Origin: Maritalea porphyrae | Lineage (GTDB): Bacteria; Pseudomonadota; Alphaproteobacteria; Rhizobiales; Devosiaceae | DNA: 64,000 bases | Reading direction: 5' to 3' | NCBI RefSeq assembly: GCF_027213965.1 | Contig: NZ_JAPWGX010000001.1 | Coordinates: forward strand, 124,001 to 188,000 | Part shown: piece by piece, positions 1-9,338 of the stretch | How positions within the stretch are numbered: the first letter of the stretch is position 1 | Layout of the letters: each line of letters begins with the position of its first letter | Program-made: the position numbers and the translations under genes | The notes under the pieces: generated by a model | Databases searched by the model: none | What the model saw: only the letters and a program-made list of their open reading frames with translations | What the model was told of the DNA's origin: nothing

Positions 1-994
1 TAATTGTCGGTCTTTCAATCTGAATTGAAACTTTGAATGGCGTGAGTTTCTTTTCTAATCCTGAGACTTCATCAAACGACTTAAAGCTATCAGCCGCACC
101 TGACATTTTGATCACTTCGTCGGAGATCTCAAACTCACCGTGCGGTAACCCATCCAAAGCCCTAAGCAATTTCGTTACGGCATCGGCAAATCCCTTTGGG
201 CCGCCAGAACTAATGGCCAATGTTGCGACTGAACCGCCCAGCTGTTCAAGGTCAGTCAATTGTTGTTTGGATTCAACGTTGCCAGACAGAGCAATAGATG
301 GTGCATTTTCTTTTTTGGCGGCAAAAACAAATGGTGAAGCGAGTGGCGGAACTATGTTTCCTTCGCCACGCACTAAATTGTCTGGGAACCCTGCACCAAA
401 TACCACATCGAGTGTATGAAACGACTCTTGATCTTTTGCGCGACCATCAATTGAGACCTTTAACCCATCAACGCTCACGATACCTTCATCAAAATGTTGA
501 AGTAGTCTTATCGCAAACTGCGTGGCGTCACGCCAATCTCGCGCGGCTGGACCGCCAGAGGCAAGTTGTAAATCAACCTGCCCTTCCCCGAACCATTGCT
601 TTGCTTGATCGCTCAGCGCCTCACTGGGCATGCCACCTACCATTGACCGTGACTTGTTATCCTTTGAAAGGCGCAGCGAAAATGGGTCAAGTTTGGGCGC
701 AAGTGCAGCGTCAAGCGAAGCACTGCGCGTTTCAGGCGCTTCGGCAAGAATTTGATTTACCTTTGAGATTTGCTCTGCGCTGGTGCTGAGGCCCGCGGCA
801 TGGACATCGCGCCCATCAACTTGGACTCGTGCCCACGACAACCCGAGATTGTCGAGTTTTGTTTGCAATATCGTTTCAATATGGTGTTCGACATTCGGCT
901 GATTTTGCCAAACGGCAAATGGCGCTCCAATCCCGACCGTCAGAACACCCATTCCAAGCAACATGACCCAATTAACGCGTCGAAAAATTCCCAT
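1..994 (-). CDS. Envelope protein, OmpA/BON-like, N-terminal part (cut by window edge)
   Basis: An open frame runs on the minus strand from an ATG at 994 to the left edge, so the C-terminus is missing. The visible 331 residues start with a hydrophobic anchor (about residues 8-28, starting VNWVMLLGMG), then BON-like repeats such as VQVDGRDVHAAG near residue 58. A GGAG lies about 11 bases before the ATG. Alphaproteobacterial OmpA-family proteins of about 600 residues have this N-terminal layout with a peptidoglycan-binding OmpA domain at the end. That domain would lie outside the window, so the family assignment is inference. Rightward ORFs over this stretch are shadows of it. Confidence 0.65.
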   Translation of the reverse strand, partial: MGIFRRVNWVMLLGMGVLTVGIGAPFAVWQNQPNVEHHIETILQTKLDNLGLSWARVQVDGRDVHAAGLSTSAEQISKVNQILAEAPETRSASLDAALAPKLDPFSLRLSKDNKSRSMVGGMPSEALSDQAKQWFGEGQVDLQLASGGPAARDWRDATQFAIRLLQHFDEGIVSVDGLKVSIDGRAKDQESFHTLDVVFGAGFPDNLVRGEGNIVPPLASPFVFAAKKENAPSIALSGNVESKQQLTDLEQLGGSVATLAISSGGPKGFADAVTKLLRALDGLPHGEFEISDEVIKMSGAADSFKSFDEVSGLEKKLTPFKVSIQIERPTI

Positions 995-1240
995 CTGGCA
1001 AGCTACTCCAATTAGGGCACGCAATGATCAAAACACAAATTGAAACAAGATGTTTATTTGTTCGCCAAGGCCGTCATCCGCCGCCCACATTCTCCACCCT
1101 TGGCATAGGGCGAAAGTTTAAGCACAAATCGGCAGAGTTCCAGTGTTATTTTTGAATTTGTTGTAGCTGTTAACACTTAACAGGTGTCTCGATCGAATAT
1201 TTTGAAAATTCAACGTGTTTAGAAAAACGATCGGACAAAA

Positions 1241-1275
1241 GAAAAGGCCCGGCAAGTGCCGGACCTTTCCAAAAT
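1241..1275 (-). terminator. Rho-independent terminator of the porin gene
   Basis: On the minus strand a hairpin (AAGGTCCGGCA, short loop, TGCCGGGCCTT) is followed by a T-rich run. It lies about 25 bases after the porin stop codon. It is the only structure I recognise in the non-coding stretch 995-1298. Confidence 0.8.
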
Positions 1276-1298
1276 TCAATTCACTTAAACCAAATGGC

Positions 1299-2444
1299 TT
1301 AGTTGAATGTTTTCTTGAATTTTGTAGATACTTTAGAAACGTTGTTGCTGTCGATGTTGAAGCCAACATTAACAGTAGCACCGCCACCTGGAGCCCAGTC
1401 CAAGTCACCTTCAAACGCTGTTACGCTTGCTTCGTCGAAGTTAACTTTGGCAGTTGCAGTCAAAGTATCAGAAACTTTGAACGCGCCTTTCAAGCCAAGA
1501 TCCCAGTTGCTTGCATTGTCAAAACGAGCAGCAACAGTGATTGTTGTTGCGTCGTTAACTGCTGCAACGCCAGAAACCGCAGCTTCCCAAACGTTTGCTG
1601 GGCGGAATTCTGCGCCAGCTGCCAATGTGAACATGTCCATAGTTGCTTTAGCAGTGATCAAAGCAGTCCATGCAGATGCGCTGTCTGTTGAGAATGCAGC
1701 ACGGAAGCTCATGTCATCAACATTGAATGTTGCGCCAGTGTGGAAAGACCAAGCGTTTGCAGCAGCGATCAAATCGTCATAAACGAATGAAGCGTGTGCA
1801 GTACCCCAGTCTTGGCTCACACCAAGAGCACCAACCAAAGAAGCTTCGCCAGAAACGCGGCCAAGATCTTCAAGACCAACAGCTGCAGTTACGCCATCAC
1901 CCAAGCTTGAAGAAACTTGCAACACGTAGCCGCCAGTGTTTCCTGTCAAAGCGATACCTTCGTCGTTGCCGTCGAGGTCAAGTGAGTAGATTGCTGTGAA
2001 AGTCTCGTCGTCGCCATCGTTAGCGATTGAGCCTTTTTTACCAGCATAAAACACTGTTGCAGAAGAATCGCCAATAGCAACGTATGCATTGTTGATTACT
2101 GCGTGTGTTGAGTTTGCTGCAGTGATAGTTTTGTCAGCTGCTTCACGAAGCTCGATAACTGCCATTGTAGGACCGAAGTCGCTGTCTGCAGTTGCAGTAA
2201 ACTTAAGCATCCAATCAAGATCAGAAACTGTTGAGTTAACGCCAGCCGCATTGTTTGTCCAAGACCACTCGTAAGAAACGTCGCCTTCGATCTTCAAGCA
2301 GTTGCTTTCAGAAGAAATGGTCAAGCCTGTGATGTTCAATAGATCACAAGTGTCAAGTGCTACAGCGATTGGGTCTGCTGCTTGTGCTGATGTGCCAAGA
2401 GCAAGAACTGCTGCTGAACCGAGAAGTAGGTTCTTAATTGTCAT
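1299..2444 (-). CDS. Outer-membrane porin, Porin_2 type
   Basis: This 381-residue protein should form a general diffusion beta-barrel in the outer membrane. It starts with a signal peptide (MTIKNLLLGSAAVLALG, cleavage after SAQA). A mature part follows with alternating hydrophobic strands and a short motif with two cysteines (CDLLNITG and SNCLKIEGDVSYEW), as in Hyphomicrobiales porins. The start at 2444 is chosen because GGAGG lies eight bases upstream; an in-frame start five codons earlier lacks this. The C-terminus ends FKKTFN, so the usual terminal Phe is one residue from the end. The gene stands alone and has its own terminator. Confidence 0.85.
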   Translation of the reverse strand: MTIKNLLLGSAAVLALGTSAQAADPIAVALDTCDLLNITGLTISSESNCLKIEGDVSYEWSWTNNAAGVNSTVSDLDWMLKFTATADSDFGPTMAVIELREAADKTITAANSTHAVINNAYVAIGDSSATVFYAGKKGSIANDGDDETFTAIYSLDLDGNDEGIALTGNTGGYVLQVSSSLGDGVTAAVGLEDLGRVSGEASLVGALGVSQDWGTAHASFVYDDLIAAANAWSFHTGATFNVDDMSFRAAFSTDSASAWTALITAKATMDMFTLAAGAEFRPANVWEAAVSGVAAVNDATTITVAARFDNASNWDLGLKGAFKVSDTLTATAKVNFDEASVTAFEGDLDWAPGGGATVNVGFNIDSNNVSKVSTKFKKTFN

Positions 2445-2888
2445 AATACTGACCTCCAAAAATCAGTTAGTTGTTTAGGACCGGTTGTTACCGGCTGTTT
2501 GCCGAAACGAGGCCACACTTTTTATTGGTGTGTTTGACGCCGCGTATGCGACCGACAAACGAATCCATGCATGGTTTCGCATTAGCCAAACTACTCATAC
2601 GCACTAAACATTCAAGCACAGATGTGTTGCCCTATGACGCTTGACCGAGCGCTGTTGCATTTTCAACACAGATTATCGTTCGGCCTTGAACTGCAGTGGA
2701 TAAGGCGGCATTTTTTACCTAGCAATTCGCAAGTGCATCGCCAGATCTTTATCCTTTTTAAACCATTAAGGTCACGTCAAATTTTATTTTTGCCGTTGGT
2801 GCATGGTTGACGGCTAGGGCACATTATTGCATCTAGCTCTTCCCAAACTGGCACCCGGCACACGAATACACACCTTAGGACACTAGAC
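2445..2888. other. Intergenic region between porin and Hsp70-like gene
   Basis: This 440-base divergent spacer must hold the leftward porin promoter and the rightward promoter of the Hsp70-like gene. I see the porin Shine-Dalgarno at about 2453-2457 and a TTGACG at about 2808 that could be a -35 box, but no convincing -10. No gene or RNA is recognised here. Confidence 0.4.
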
Positions 2889-4202
2889 ATGAACGAACTC
2901 GGCTATTCTATGGGCGTGGATTTTGGCACGACGAACACAGTAATTGCATTTGCTTCACCGACCGGAGAGATAAAAAGCGTGACGTTTGGCGCAGGGACAA
3001 ATTCGAACGACGTTTATCGTTCGGTACTTTGCTTTCAGCGCGACGATTCCGGCGCAAATTCAAAAACCGAGGTATCCGGCGGTATCGAAGCGATTGATGC
3101 CTATCTCACAAGTGCCAACGACGTACGGTTTATTCAATCCATTAAAAGCCATGCGGCAAGTCATCTGTTTGAAGAAACCCGCATTTTCGGCAACGCGTTT
3201 AAATTTGAAGACTTGATGTCGACATTTCTGCAATGTGCTGTGAGCGATGCCAAAGGTGCGTTGACGGATTTCCCTGCTGAGTTTGTTTCAGGTCGCCCAG
3301 TGTCCTTTGTCGGCAGCAAGCCGGACGACGCTTTGGCCATGAACCGTTATGAAGGGGCATATCAACTCGCCGGCTTTTCAAAACCTCGCCATGTTTATGA
3401 GCCAGTTGGCGCCGCATACAGCTATGCGCAAAGGTTAGAAAAAGACGCAACCGTTCTAGTTGGTGACTTTGGTGGTGGTACCAGCGATTTTTCCATCATC
3501 CGGTTTGAGAAGCGCGATGGGCGCACCATAGCGCATCCGGTTGGATTTTCAGGTCTGGGGATCGCAGGGGATCGATTTGACTACCGCATCATTGACGCGG
3601 TTATTTCTCCCAAGCTTGGCAAATATGGACAATATAAGTCGTTCGACAAACTACTTGAGATGCCCAAACACTATTATACCCAGTTCGCGAAGTGGCATCA
3701 GCTGGCGCTTTTAAAGACCCCGGGAACAATCCGTGAGCTACAAAACTTGGCCAAAAGCTCCACACAGCCTGAACAAGTGGAAGCGCTGATTGAGACCATA
3801 ATCGATGATCGTGGATTTGACGTTTATCGCGCTGTTTCTGCGGCCAAAGCAGCACTTTCCTCCAACCCAACCGCCAGTTTCAAATTGAAACTTGGCGACA
3901 TTGATGTTGGTGCTGAAGTGAAGGTCGACGATTTCAACAATTGGATTGCGCCGGATTTAGCCCAAATTGGCAGCACTGTTGATGGCCTATTGGCTGATAC
4001 TGCACTTTCTCCGGACGACATCGACAATATATTCCTAACTGGCGGCAGTTCCTTTATTCCGGCGGTCCAACGTATATTTTCTGATCGTTTTGGCGATCAA
4101 AAGCTGGCAGGTGGAAATCAATTCCAGTCCGTCGCTTTTGGCCTTGCATTGATTGGCCAAGAACCAGATCTGACGCCATGGCTGGCTGAAGGCACTTCAT
4201 AG
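2889..4202 (+). CDS. Hsp70-family ATPase, YegD-like
   Basis: The 437-residue protein has the actin/Hsp70 nucleotide-binding signatures: phosphate-1 VDFGTTNTV near residue 10, phosphate-2 VGDFGGGTSDFS near residue 195, and adenosine motif LTGGSSFIP near residue 385. It is much shorter than DnaK (about 640) and lacks the substrate-binding and lid domains, as in YegD-type proteins. Its role is therefore that of an atypical cytoplasmic chaperone-like ATPase with unknown client. AGGA lies upstream of the ATG. It stands upstream of the dehydrogenase-like gene with a 93-base gap and may be cotranscribed with it. Confidence 0.85.
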   Translation: MNELGYSMGVDFGTTNTVIAFASPTGEIKSVTFGAGTNSNDVYRSVLCFQRDDSGANSKTEVSGGIEAIDAYLTSANDVRFIQSIKSHAASHLFEETRIFGNAFKFEDLMSTFLQCAVSDAKGALTDFPAEFVSGRPVSFVGSKPDDALAMNRYEGAYQLAGFSKPRHVYEPVGAAYSYAQRLEKDATVLVGDFGGGTSDFSIIRFEKRDGRTIAHPVGFSGLGIAGDRFDYRIIDAVISPKLGKYGQYKSFDKLLEMPKHYYTQFAKWHQLALLKTPGTIRELQNLAKSSTQPEQVEALIETIIDDRGFDVYRAVSAAKAALSSNPTASFKLKLGDIDVGAEVKVDDFNNWIAPDLAQIGSTVDGLLADTALSPDDIDNIFLTGGSSFIPAVQRIFSDRFGDQKLAGGNQFQSVAFGLALIGQEPDLTPWLAEGTS

Positions 4203-4295
4203 CAAAGCAACTGATTGGTCTTGTTTGCACAACAAGAATGGTTACGTTGGTGAATTAACGCCATTTTTGCGTCAGTTTGCAGGAGTTTTTTGCAC

Positions 4296-5705
4296 ATGCC
4301 AGGTCACAACCGTTTCCAATCCATCGCAGTTGTTCGAGAAATTGAATCACCAGAGAACCCTAGCGGCTTGGAAAAACGAGTATCAGTTGTTCCGCAAGAC
4401 ATTGGCACGCTACTGCAAACGGGTGCAGATGTTTATGTGGAAGAAGGCGCTGGCCTTGGTGTTGGTTTTTCTGACGAAGAATATGTGAAAGCCGGAGCAA
4501 TTCTGCAGCCAGCACGTGAGATTTATCGCGATAAAGACCTGATCGTCAAATTTAAAGGTCCATCACTTGAAAGCATTGCTCACATGCGGCCCGGATGTAC
4601 CCTGTTGTGCATGGCACATTTTGGATCATTCCCGGACCGGGCCCGTGTGCTTGAAGAGAATAAGATCAATGTGATTGCGATGGAGGAAATCGTTGAATCG
4701 CCCAAAATCGATCCCGATCAAGCAATTCTATCACGTACTGCAATGGCATCAGCCCTGCAGCCCTACTTGAATGACAATTCCATAGGTGGCTTAGACGTTA
4801 GAGTTTTGCAATGGTCACCACGCACATTGGCCGCCATCCGCCGCGCTGGCAACCGCGACCCACGCTCTTTAAAAGTGATCCATTCTGAGGCAAGCATTGA
4901 ACAACTTGATGCGACTGGGCCTACTGCGCTTTATTTCTATGATAGCGCGTCAACGACAAGCGACCATTTGATAGAGCACCTCATGCAGACAGACACAAAT
5001 CTGTTTGACTTAGTTGATTACGACAAAAATCATGGCCAAACTGCGATCGAGCAATGGCGAGAAACCCACCCGCCCCTGCCTTTCGGTTTACGGCGCATCC
5101 AATGTTTGCACCAAACCGGGCAAGCAGGCGCGCGCTATGGGTTGGAATTATTGGCTCAAAACAAACCAGATTTGGACGTTCAAAACGCCAAAGTTGTTGT
5201 GCTGGGCTATGGCAATGTGGCGCAAGGCGCTATGCGCGAACTATCGGACAAAGGCGTGCGAGAAATCAACGTGCTTGGCTTGACGCACACTAAGTCTGGA
5301 CGAATTGAGTATTGGCTCAAGGATGCGGATCTCATCGTCAATGGCGCGGATCAACCGGTCAACCTGCGCGGCCGGAACTATTTGGTTGAGAATAGACATT
5401 TGGAACAAATCATACCTGATGGGTCGGTGATCATTGATTTGGTTGGCGGCAGCCCCACCAATCGCTCACCGATTGAACCTGTTCTATCCTGCACATTTTT
5501 GACCGAACCGCATTTTGTAACCCACGGTGTAACCGTTTCCGCCCTCTGGGGCTGGCCGATGCTGGGCATGATGCGCGAAACTGCGATTACATATTCGGGG
5601 CAAATCGTTGATGTTATTGCCAAACGGGAAATGCTGATCAACGGGTTAGACAGTTTAGCACCAGGTGTTCAACGTGCTTTGGTTTGCGGGCCACACACTG
5701 TTTAG
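4296..5705 (+). CDS. Alanine dehydrogenase/PNT-family oxidoreductase
   Basis: The 469-residue protein has an alanine dehydrogenase/pyridine-nucleotide-transhydrogenase N-terminal domain: KRVSVVPQDIG, then VYVEEGAGLGVGFSDEEY, within the first 75 residues. A Rossmann segment with VVVLGYGNVAQGA lies near residue 300. This predicts an NAD(P)-dependent oxidoreductase, possibly acting on an amino acid; the substrate cannot be read from sequence. ATG 4296 is preferred over TTG 4290 because AGGAG at 4281-4285 is ten bases before it. The gene converges on the Dabb gene with a four-base overlap. Confidence 0.75.
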   Translation: MPGHNRFQSIAVVREIESPENPSGLEKRVSVVPQDIGTLLQTGADVYVEEGAGLGVGFSDEEYVKAGAILQPAREIYRDKDLIVKFKGPSLESIAHMRPGCTLLCMAHFGSFPDRARVLEENKINVIAMEEIVESPKIDPDQAILSRTAMASALQPYLNDNSIGGLDVRVLQWSPRTLAAIRRAGNRDPRSLKVIHSEASIEQLDATGPTALYFYDSASTTSDHLIEHLMQTDTNLFDLVDYDKNHGQTAIEQWRETHPPLPFGLRRIQCLHQTGQAGARYGLELLAQNKPDLDVQNAKVVVLGYGNVAQGAMRELSDKGVREINVLGLTHTKSGRIEYWLKDADLIVNGADQPVNLRGRNYLVENRHLEQIIPDGSVIIDLVGGSPTNRSPIEPVLSCTFLTEPHFVTHGVTVSALWGWPMLGMMRETAITYSGQIVDVIAKREMLINGLDSLAPGVQRALVCGPHTV

Positions 5706-6019
5706 TTGGCATCAACGACTAGATCAAACACCACAATCCCGTCCGCTCCGCCTGCGCACAGGGCGACGAGTTCTTTGCCCAATTGCTGGTGCGCGGGGTG
5801 ATTGGCGTAGTCTTGCAAGGCGGCTTCATTTGTAAAACTGGCGATAAAGCCGTGGCTAAATTTGTCAGACTTTCGTTCAAAGTCTTTGTTCGGGCCGGCT
5901 TTAATTGAAATCAGCCCTGTGATTTGGCCAACAAGAGCTTCAAAGCTTTGCACCGCTTCAAGTCTTTGAGTTTCAGATACGCCGGTGCGAAATGAACAGA
6001 AGACACAGTGTTTGATCAT
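5702..6019 (-). CDS. Dabb-family (stress-responsive A/B barrel) protein
   Basis: This 105-residue protein (starting MIKHCVFCSFRTG) fits the dimeric ferredoxin-like Dabb family. Features are the opening I-K-H-x-V-F strand, FSHGFIASFTNEAALQDYANHPAHQQ near residues 55-80, and a closing VVFDLVVD strand. The start at 6019 is chosen because AGGG lies nine bases before it and the longer form would run into bioC. It is the last gene of the biotin operon by position and strand. A biotin-related role is not implied by the family. Confidence 0.75.
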   Translation of the reverse strand: MIKHCVFCSFRTGVSETQRLEAVQSFEALVGQITGLISIKAGPNKDFERKSDKFSHGFIASFTNEAALQDYANHPAHQQLGKELVALCAGGADGIVVFDLVVDAN

Positions 6020-6030
6020 TGTTTCAAACC

Positions 6031-6813
6031 CTATTGCTGGCGCTGCGCGATCAACCAAACCGGCTGATAGGTTAGTGGCAGCTTGCCGCCATGGCCAAAC
6101 TGGTTTGCATAGCGTTCTTCAAAGGATTTGAAATTGGCTTTCGTCAGGATACCATCTGCATTGCCGTTTACACCTGTGTTGCGCAGGTGCCGCAAAAGCG
6201 GAGCCAACCCATCAAACTCAAGCTGGATTTGATCCATTTTGAGGTGTTTGACGTCCATAAAGTCCGGCAACATGACTTCAAGCTCGGCGCAATCTGTATA
6301 GCTGGGTGCTGCTGCTCGAGAGCCCAAGGCTTGTAATTCATGAAAATGATCAGAGCCAAAACCTGATAGGGCCATCCAACCGCCCGGTTTCAGTTTATTG
6401 GCTGTTTTTTCGACAAGGCTCGAAAGGTCCGGAATCCACTGTATTGCAGAACTTGATGCAACCAAATCCAATTGCTCGGGCAATTCAATTTCTTGAATTG
6501 GACCAGCAACAAATCTCGAATGGGGTGCAATAGACCCAACCTTGGTTTCGCACTCAGCGACCAAGTCATTGATAATCAGGTCGTTGATTTCAAACTGATC
6601 TGTCAGCTGTTTCGTGAGGTAGCCTGTACCACACCCAAATTCCAGTGCCCGATCAAACTGGTTCGCCTGACGAACGGACATGAGCTCATTGGCCAGATGC
6701 TGGGCGATTTGACGTTGTACGACCGCATTCTTCTCGTAGCTATCAAGGCCACGGCGAAAGCTTGTCGCCACACGTGTATCATCAAAAGTCTGCTTGGCGA
6801 TTTTATGCAACAT
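6031..6813 (-). CDS. bioC: Malonyl-ACP O-methyltransferase BioC
   Basis: BioC methylates the free carboxyl of malonyl-ACP so that fatty-acid synthesis can build the pimeloyl chain. The 260-residue protein has the SAM-binding motif LEFGCGTGYLTKQL near residue 60, IINDLV, and the post-motif LVASSSAIQWIPDL. It starts with the typical substrate-binding helix (RVATSFRRGLDSYEKNAVVQ). The start at 6813 overlaps the end of bioG by 11 bases and follows GAGG, which suggests translational coupling. Confidence 0.9.
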   Translation of the reverse strand: MLHKIAKQTFDDTRVATSFRRGLDSYEKNAVVQRQIAQHLANELMSVRQANQFDRALEFGCGTGYLTKQLTDQFEINDLIINDLVAECETKVGSIAPHSRFVAGPIQEIELPEQLDLVASSSAIQWIPDLSSLVEKTANKLKPGGWMALSGFGSDHFHELQALGSRAAAPSYTDCAELEVMLPDFMDVKHLKMDQIQLEFDGLAPLLRHLRNTGVNGNADGILTKANFKSFEERYANQFGHGGKLPLTYQPVWLIAQRQQ

Positions 6814-7429
6814 GTACGACCTCTTCCCAACGCGACCAAGCGCCAAAAGGAATATGTGGTCCCGACACGGTTGCAAAATCCTTATTTTCATAAGCGCGCT
6901 TGAGATTGGCGCTTAGAAAAATCCGGTCTTTATCGCTAACGATCACCTTGTCAAAATCAACAATCGGCGCTGCGCCGCGCTGCTGAACAATTTCAAGCTC
7001 TTCCTTCAACGCGGCGATGTCTGCATCAAGATAGGGTTGTTTCTCGCCAAAACACCGCATCAAAAACACCTGCAAGCTATCCGGATCAAGCGCATCAATT
7101 GTTTTTTGCATGATAACTGGTGGAATGCCAGATTGACGGTCGACAGGCGTTACGGTGCCGTTGATCGCCACTTTAAACGAAAATGGATCAGCGTGAATGG
7201 CCTGCCAATGGGCGTAAGCCGCCACACCAAATGAGAATGCGACCAGCGATTTATTCTCATATTGCGCGAGATCTGGAAGGTCTGCCGATATATCGCGAAA
7301 ATCGCTGACAAACAGAACATCAACGTCACCTTGAAGGTGCGCAAGAGGCGCAAAGCCAACCGCCCAACCGCCAAAGACCACGATAATGTCTTTGTTGTTG
7401 TCCCGCTTAACCCAATCAAATTGCATCAC
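6803..7429 (-). CDS. bioG: Pimeloyl-ACP methyl ester esterase BioG
   Basis: BioG removes the methyl group placed by BioC once the pimeloyl chain is complete. The 208-residue protein matches the DUF452/BioG family: IIVVFGGWAVG at the N-terminus, DFRDI near residue 47, and a nucleophile serine in LVAFSFGV near residue 67. It lies between bioA and bioC, overlapping both by 4 to 11 bases. Many bacteria use BioH instead; no BioH is seen here. Confidence 0.88.
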   Translation of the reverse strand: MMQFDWVKRDNNKDIIVVFGGWAVGFAPLAHLQGDVDVLFVSDFRDISADLPDLAQYENKSLVAFSFGVAAYAHWQAIHADPFSFKVAINGTVTPVDRQSGIPPVIMQKTIDALDPDSLQVFLMRCFGEKQPYLDADIAALKEELEIVQQRGAAPIVDFDKVIVSDKDRIFLSANLKRAYENKDFATVSGPHIPFGAWSRWEEVVHVA

Positions 7430-8712
7430 AGCACCTTTGCCAGTTTAATCATTGCAGAGGCGATTTTGCTTACTTCGTCGGGTGACGACACAAAGGGGGG
7501 CATTGAATAAATATTCTTACCGAATGGTCGCAGATAAACACCGTTCTCTTTTACCATGCCATGAGCTTGGTCAGCGCTTACGGTGTGCTTCATTTCAATG
7601 ACGCCAATCGCGCCGATTATGCGCACATCTGCAACACCGGGCAATTCGCGCGCGGGTGCCAGTTCTGTTTGCAGCTGCGCTGCAATGTTTGCCGTCTGGC
7701 TTTGCCAATCGCCTTCAGCCAAAAGGTCCAAACTTGCCTTTGCCGCAACACAGGCCAATGGGTTGGCCATAAAGGTGGGGCCATGCATAAAAATACCCGG
7801 CGATCCGTTGCCGATGGTTTGCGCCACTCGATCATTGGTCATGGTGGTGGCAAAGCTAATGTGACCACCCGTTAGCGCTTTGCCCAGACACATAATGTCA
7901 GGCTCAATTGCACAAAAATCGGTCGCAAACATTTTGCCCAAACGGCCAAATCCGGTCGCGATTTCGTCAAAAATCAACAGGATGCCAAACTCATCGCACA
8001 GGGCACGGGCTTGGTTTAAATATTCGGGATGATAGAAATACATCCCCCCCGTCCCCTGCACAACTGGCTCTAGAATAAAGGCAGCGATCTCTTTGCCATG
8101 CGCTTCAAAAATAGCGCGCAATTCTGATAGACCATTTGCCGACGGTTCTTCGTTCCAGGTCTCATCAATCGTAATCGGTGGTCGGTCGATGAAATGCTCA
8201 ACCGCCAGGGCACCTTGGAACAGGTGATGCATGCCCGTGTCGGGATCGCATACGCTCATGGCTTTCCACGTATCGCCGTGATAACCAGAGCGCACGGTGG
8301 CAAATTTGCTGCGGCCCTCAAATCCGAGCGCGTGCTGATATTGCACGGCCATTTTCATGGCCACTTCCACCGCAACCGAGCCGCTGTCACAATAAAAAAT
8401 GCGCTGCATCGTTGAAGGCGTGATCTCAAGCAGTTTCTTGCCCAATTCAATGGCAGGGTCGTGAGTTAGTCCGCCAAACATAACATGGGGCATCACATCA
8501 AGCTGATCATGAATTGCTTTAGTGATTTTGGGGTGTTTATGCCCATGCAACATGCACCACCATGATGACATGGCGTCGATTACCTTGGTTCCATCATCAA
8601 GGGTCAACCACACGCCTTCTGCGCTTTTAACAACGAAGGTTGGACCGGGTTTTTCTACATTTGTGTAGGGGTGCCACAGGTGCTTTTGGTCAAATTCTAG
8701 CGGGGTCATCAT
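7426..8712 (-). CDS. bioA: Adenosylmethionine-8-amino-7-oxononanoate aminotransferase BioA
   Basis: BioA converts KAPA to DAPA with SAM as amino donor. The 428-residue class III PLP aminotransferase has the N-terminal HLWHPYTN, SSWWCMLHGHKHP, the PLP-phosphate region CDSGSVAVEVAMKMA, LIFDEIATGFGR, and the Schiff-base lysine in LGKALTGG (near residue 282). Length and motifs are those of a normal BioA. Both ends overlap neighbours by four bases. Confidence 0.95.
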   Translation of the reverse strand: MMTPLEFDQKHLWHPYTNVEKPGPTFVVKSAEGVWLTLDDGTKVIDAMSSWWCMLHGHKHPKITKAIHDQLDVMPHVMFGGLTHDPAIELGKKLLEITPSTMQRIFYCDSGSVAVEVAMKMAVQYQHALGFEGRSKFATVRSGYHGDTWKAMSVCDPDTGMHHLFQGALAVEHFIDRPPITIDETWNEEPSANGLSELRAIFEAHGKEIAAFILEPVVQGTGGMYFYHPEYLNQARALCDEFGILLIFDEIATGFGRLGKMFATDFCAIEPDIMCLGKALTGGHISFATTMTNDRVAQTIGNGSPGIFMHGPTFMANPLACVAAKASLDLLAEGDWQSQTANIAAQLQTELAPARELPGVADVRIIGAIGVIEMKHTVSADQAHGMVKENGVYLRPFGKNIYSMPPFVSSPDEVSKIASAMIKLAKVL

Positions 8713-9338
8713 GCTAGGGCCTTGCGAATGGTGTCGAGCTTGATGTTTTGACGAAAGGCTTCTGCAAGCGTTTGCGAGCTCAGTGGATCAATTTTTGGCA
8801 GACGGCCAAGGTGTTCAACTTTTCCAAAGTCGCAAATTGTTTGCTCAACTTCTGGCTCTGGCTCACCAATAAACGCGATACCCACGGCTTTGCACCCCGC
8901 CTGTTGCAGCGCCAGGAGCGACATCAGACTATGATTGATGGTTCCCAATTGCGTGCGTGCGCAAAGGATGACGGGCCGTTTCCAGCCGGCAAATACATCG
9001 AGATAAAGCGACTTGCGGTTCAACGGTACCATCAAACCGCCTGCCCCTTCAATCACCAATGGGCCATCCACGCTGGGGATAGACAAGTCATCCAATGAGA
9101 TTTCAACTTGTTCAGCCTCCGCCGCTAAGTGGGGCGATGCGGGCATTTTCAAACGATATGTTTCGGGCAACATAGTGCACCCAGATAGGCGCGCGACCAC
9201 TTGGCTATCTGTTTCTTCTTCCAGCCCTGCTTGCACAGGTTTCCAATAGGTTGCACCAAGCGCCTGCACCAAACCAGCAGAGAAAACAGTTTTGCCAATG
9301 CCCGTGTCGGTGCCCGTCACCACAATTGAATTAGCCAT
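8709..9338 (-). CDS. bioD: Dethiobiotin synthetase BioD
   Basis: BioD closes the ureido ring of dethiobiotin using DAPA, CO2 and ATP. The 209-residue protein has the P-loop GTDTGIGKTVFS at residues 8-19, KPVQAGLE near residue 33, and the second motif EGAGGLMVPL near residue 98. It overlaps bioF by eight bases and bioA by four. Confidence 0.95.
   Translation of the reverse strand: MANSIVVTGTDTGIGKTVFSAGLVQALGATYWKPVQAGLEEETDSQVVARLSGCTMLPETYRLKMPASPHLAAEAEQVEISLDDLSIPSVDGPLVIEGAGGLMVPLNRKSLYLDVFAGWKRPVILCARTQLGTINHSLMSLLALQQAGCKAVGIAFIGEPEPEVEQTICDFGKVEHLGRLPKIDPLSSQTLAEAFRQNIKLDTIRKALA

Noticed and set aside
33-1015. Three overlapping rightward open frames
   Set aside because: They are the complement of a single long minus-strand frame with an anchor, RBS and BON-like repeats, which better explains the sequence.
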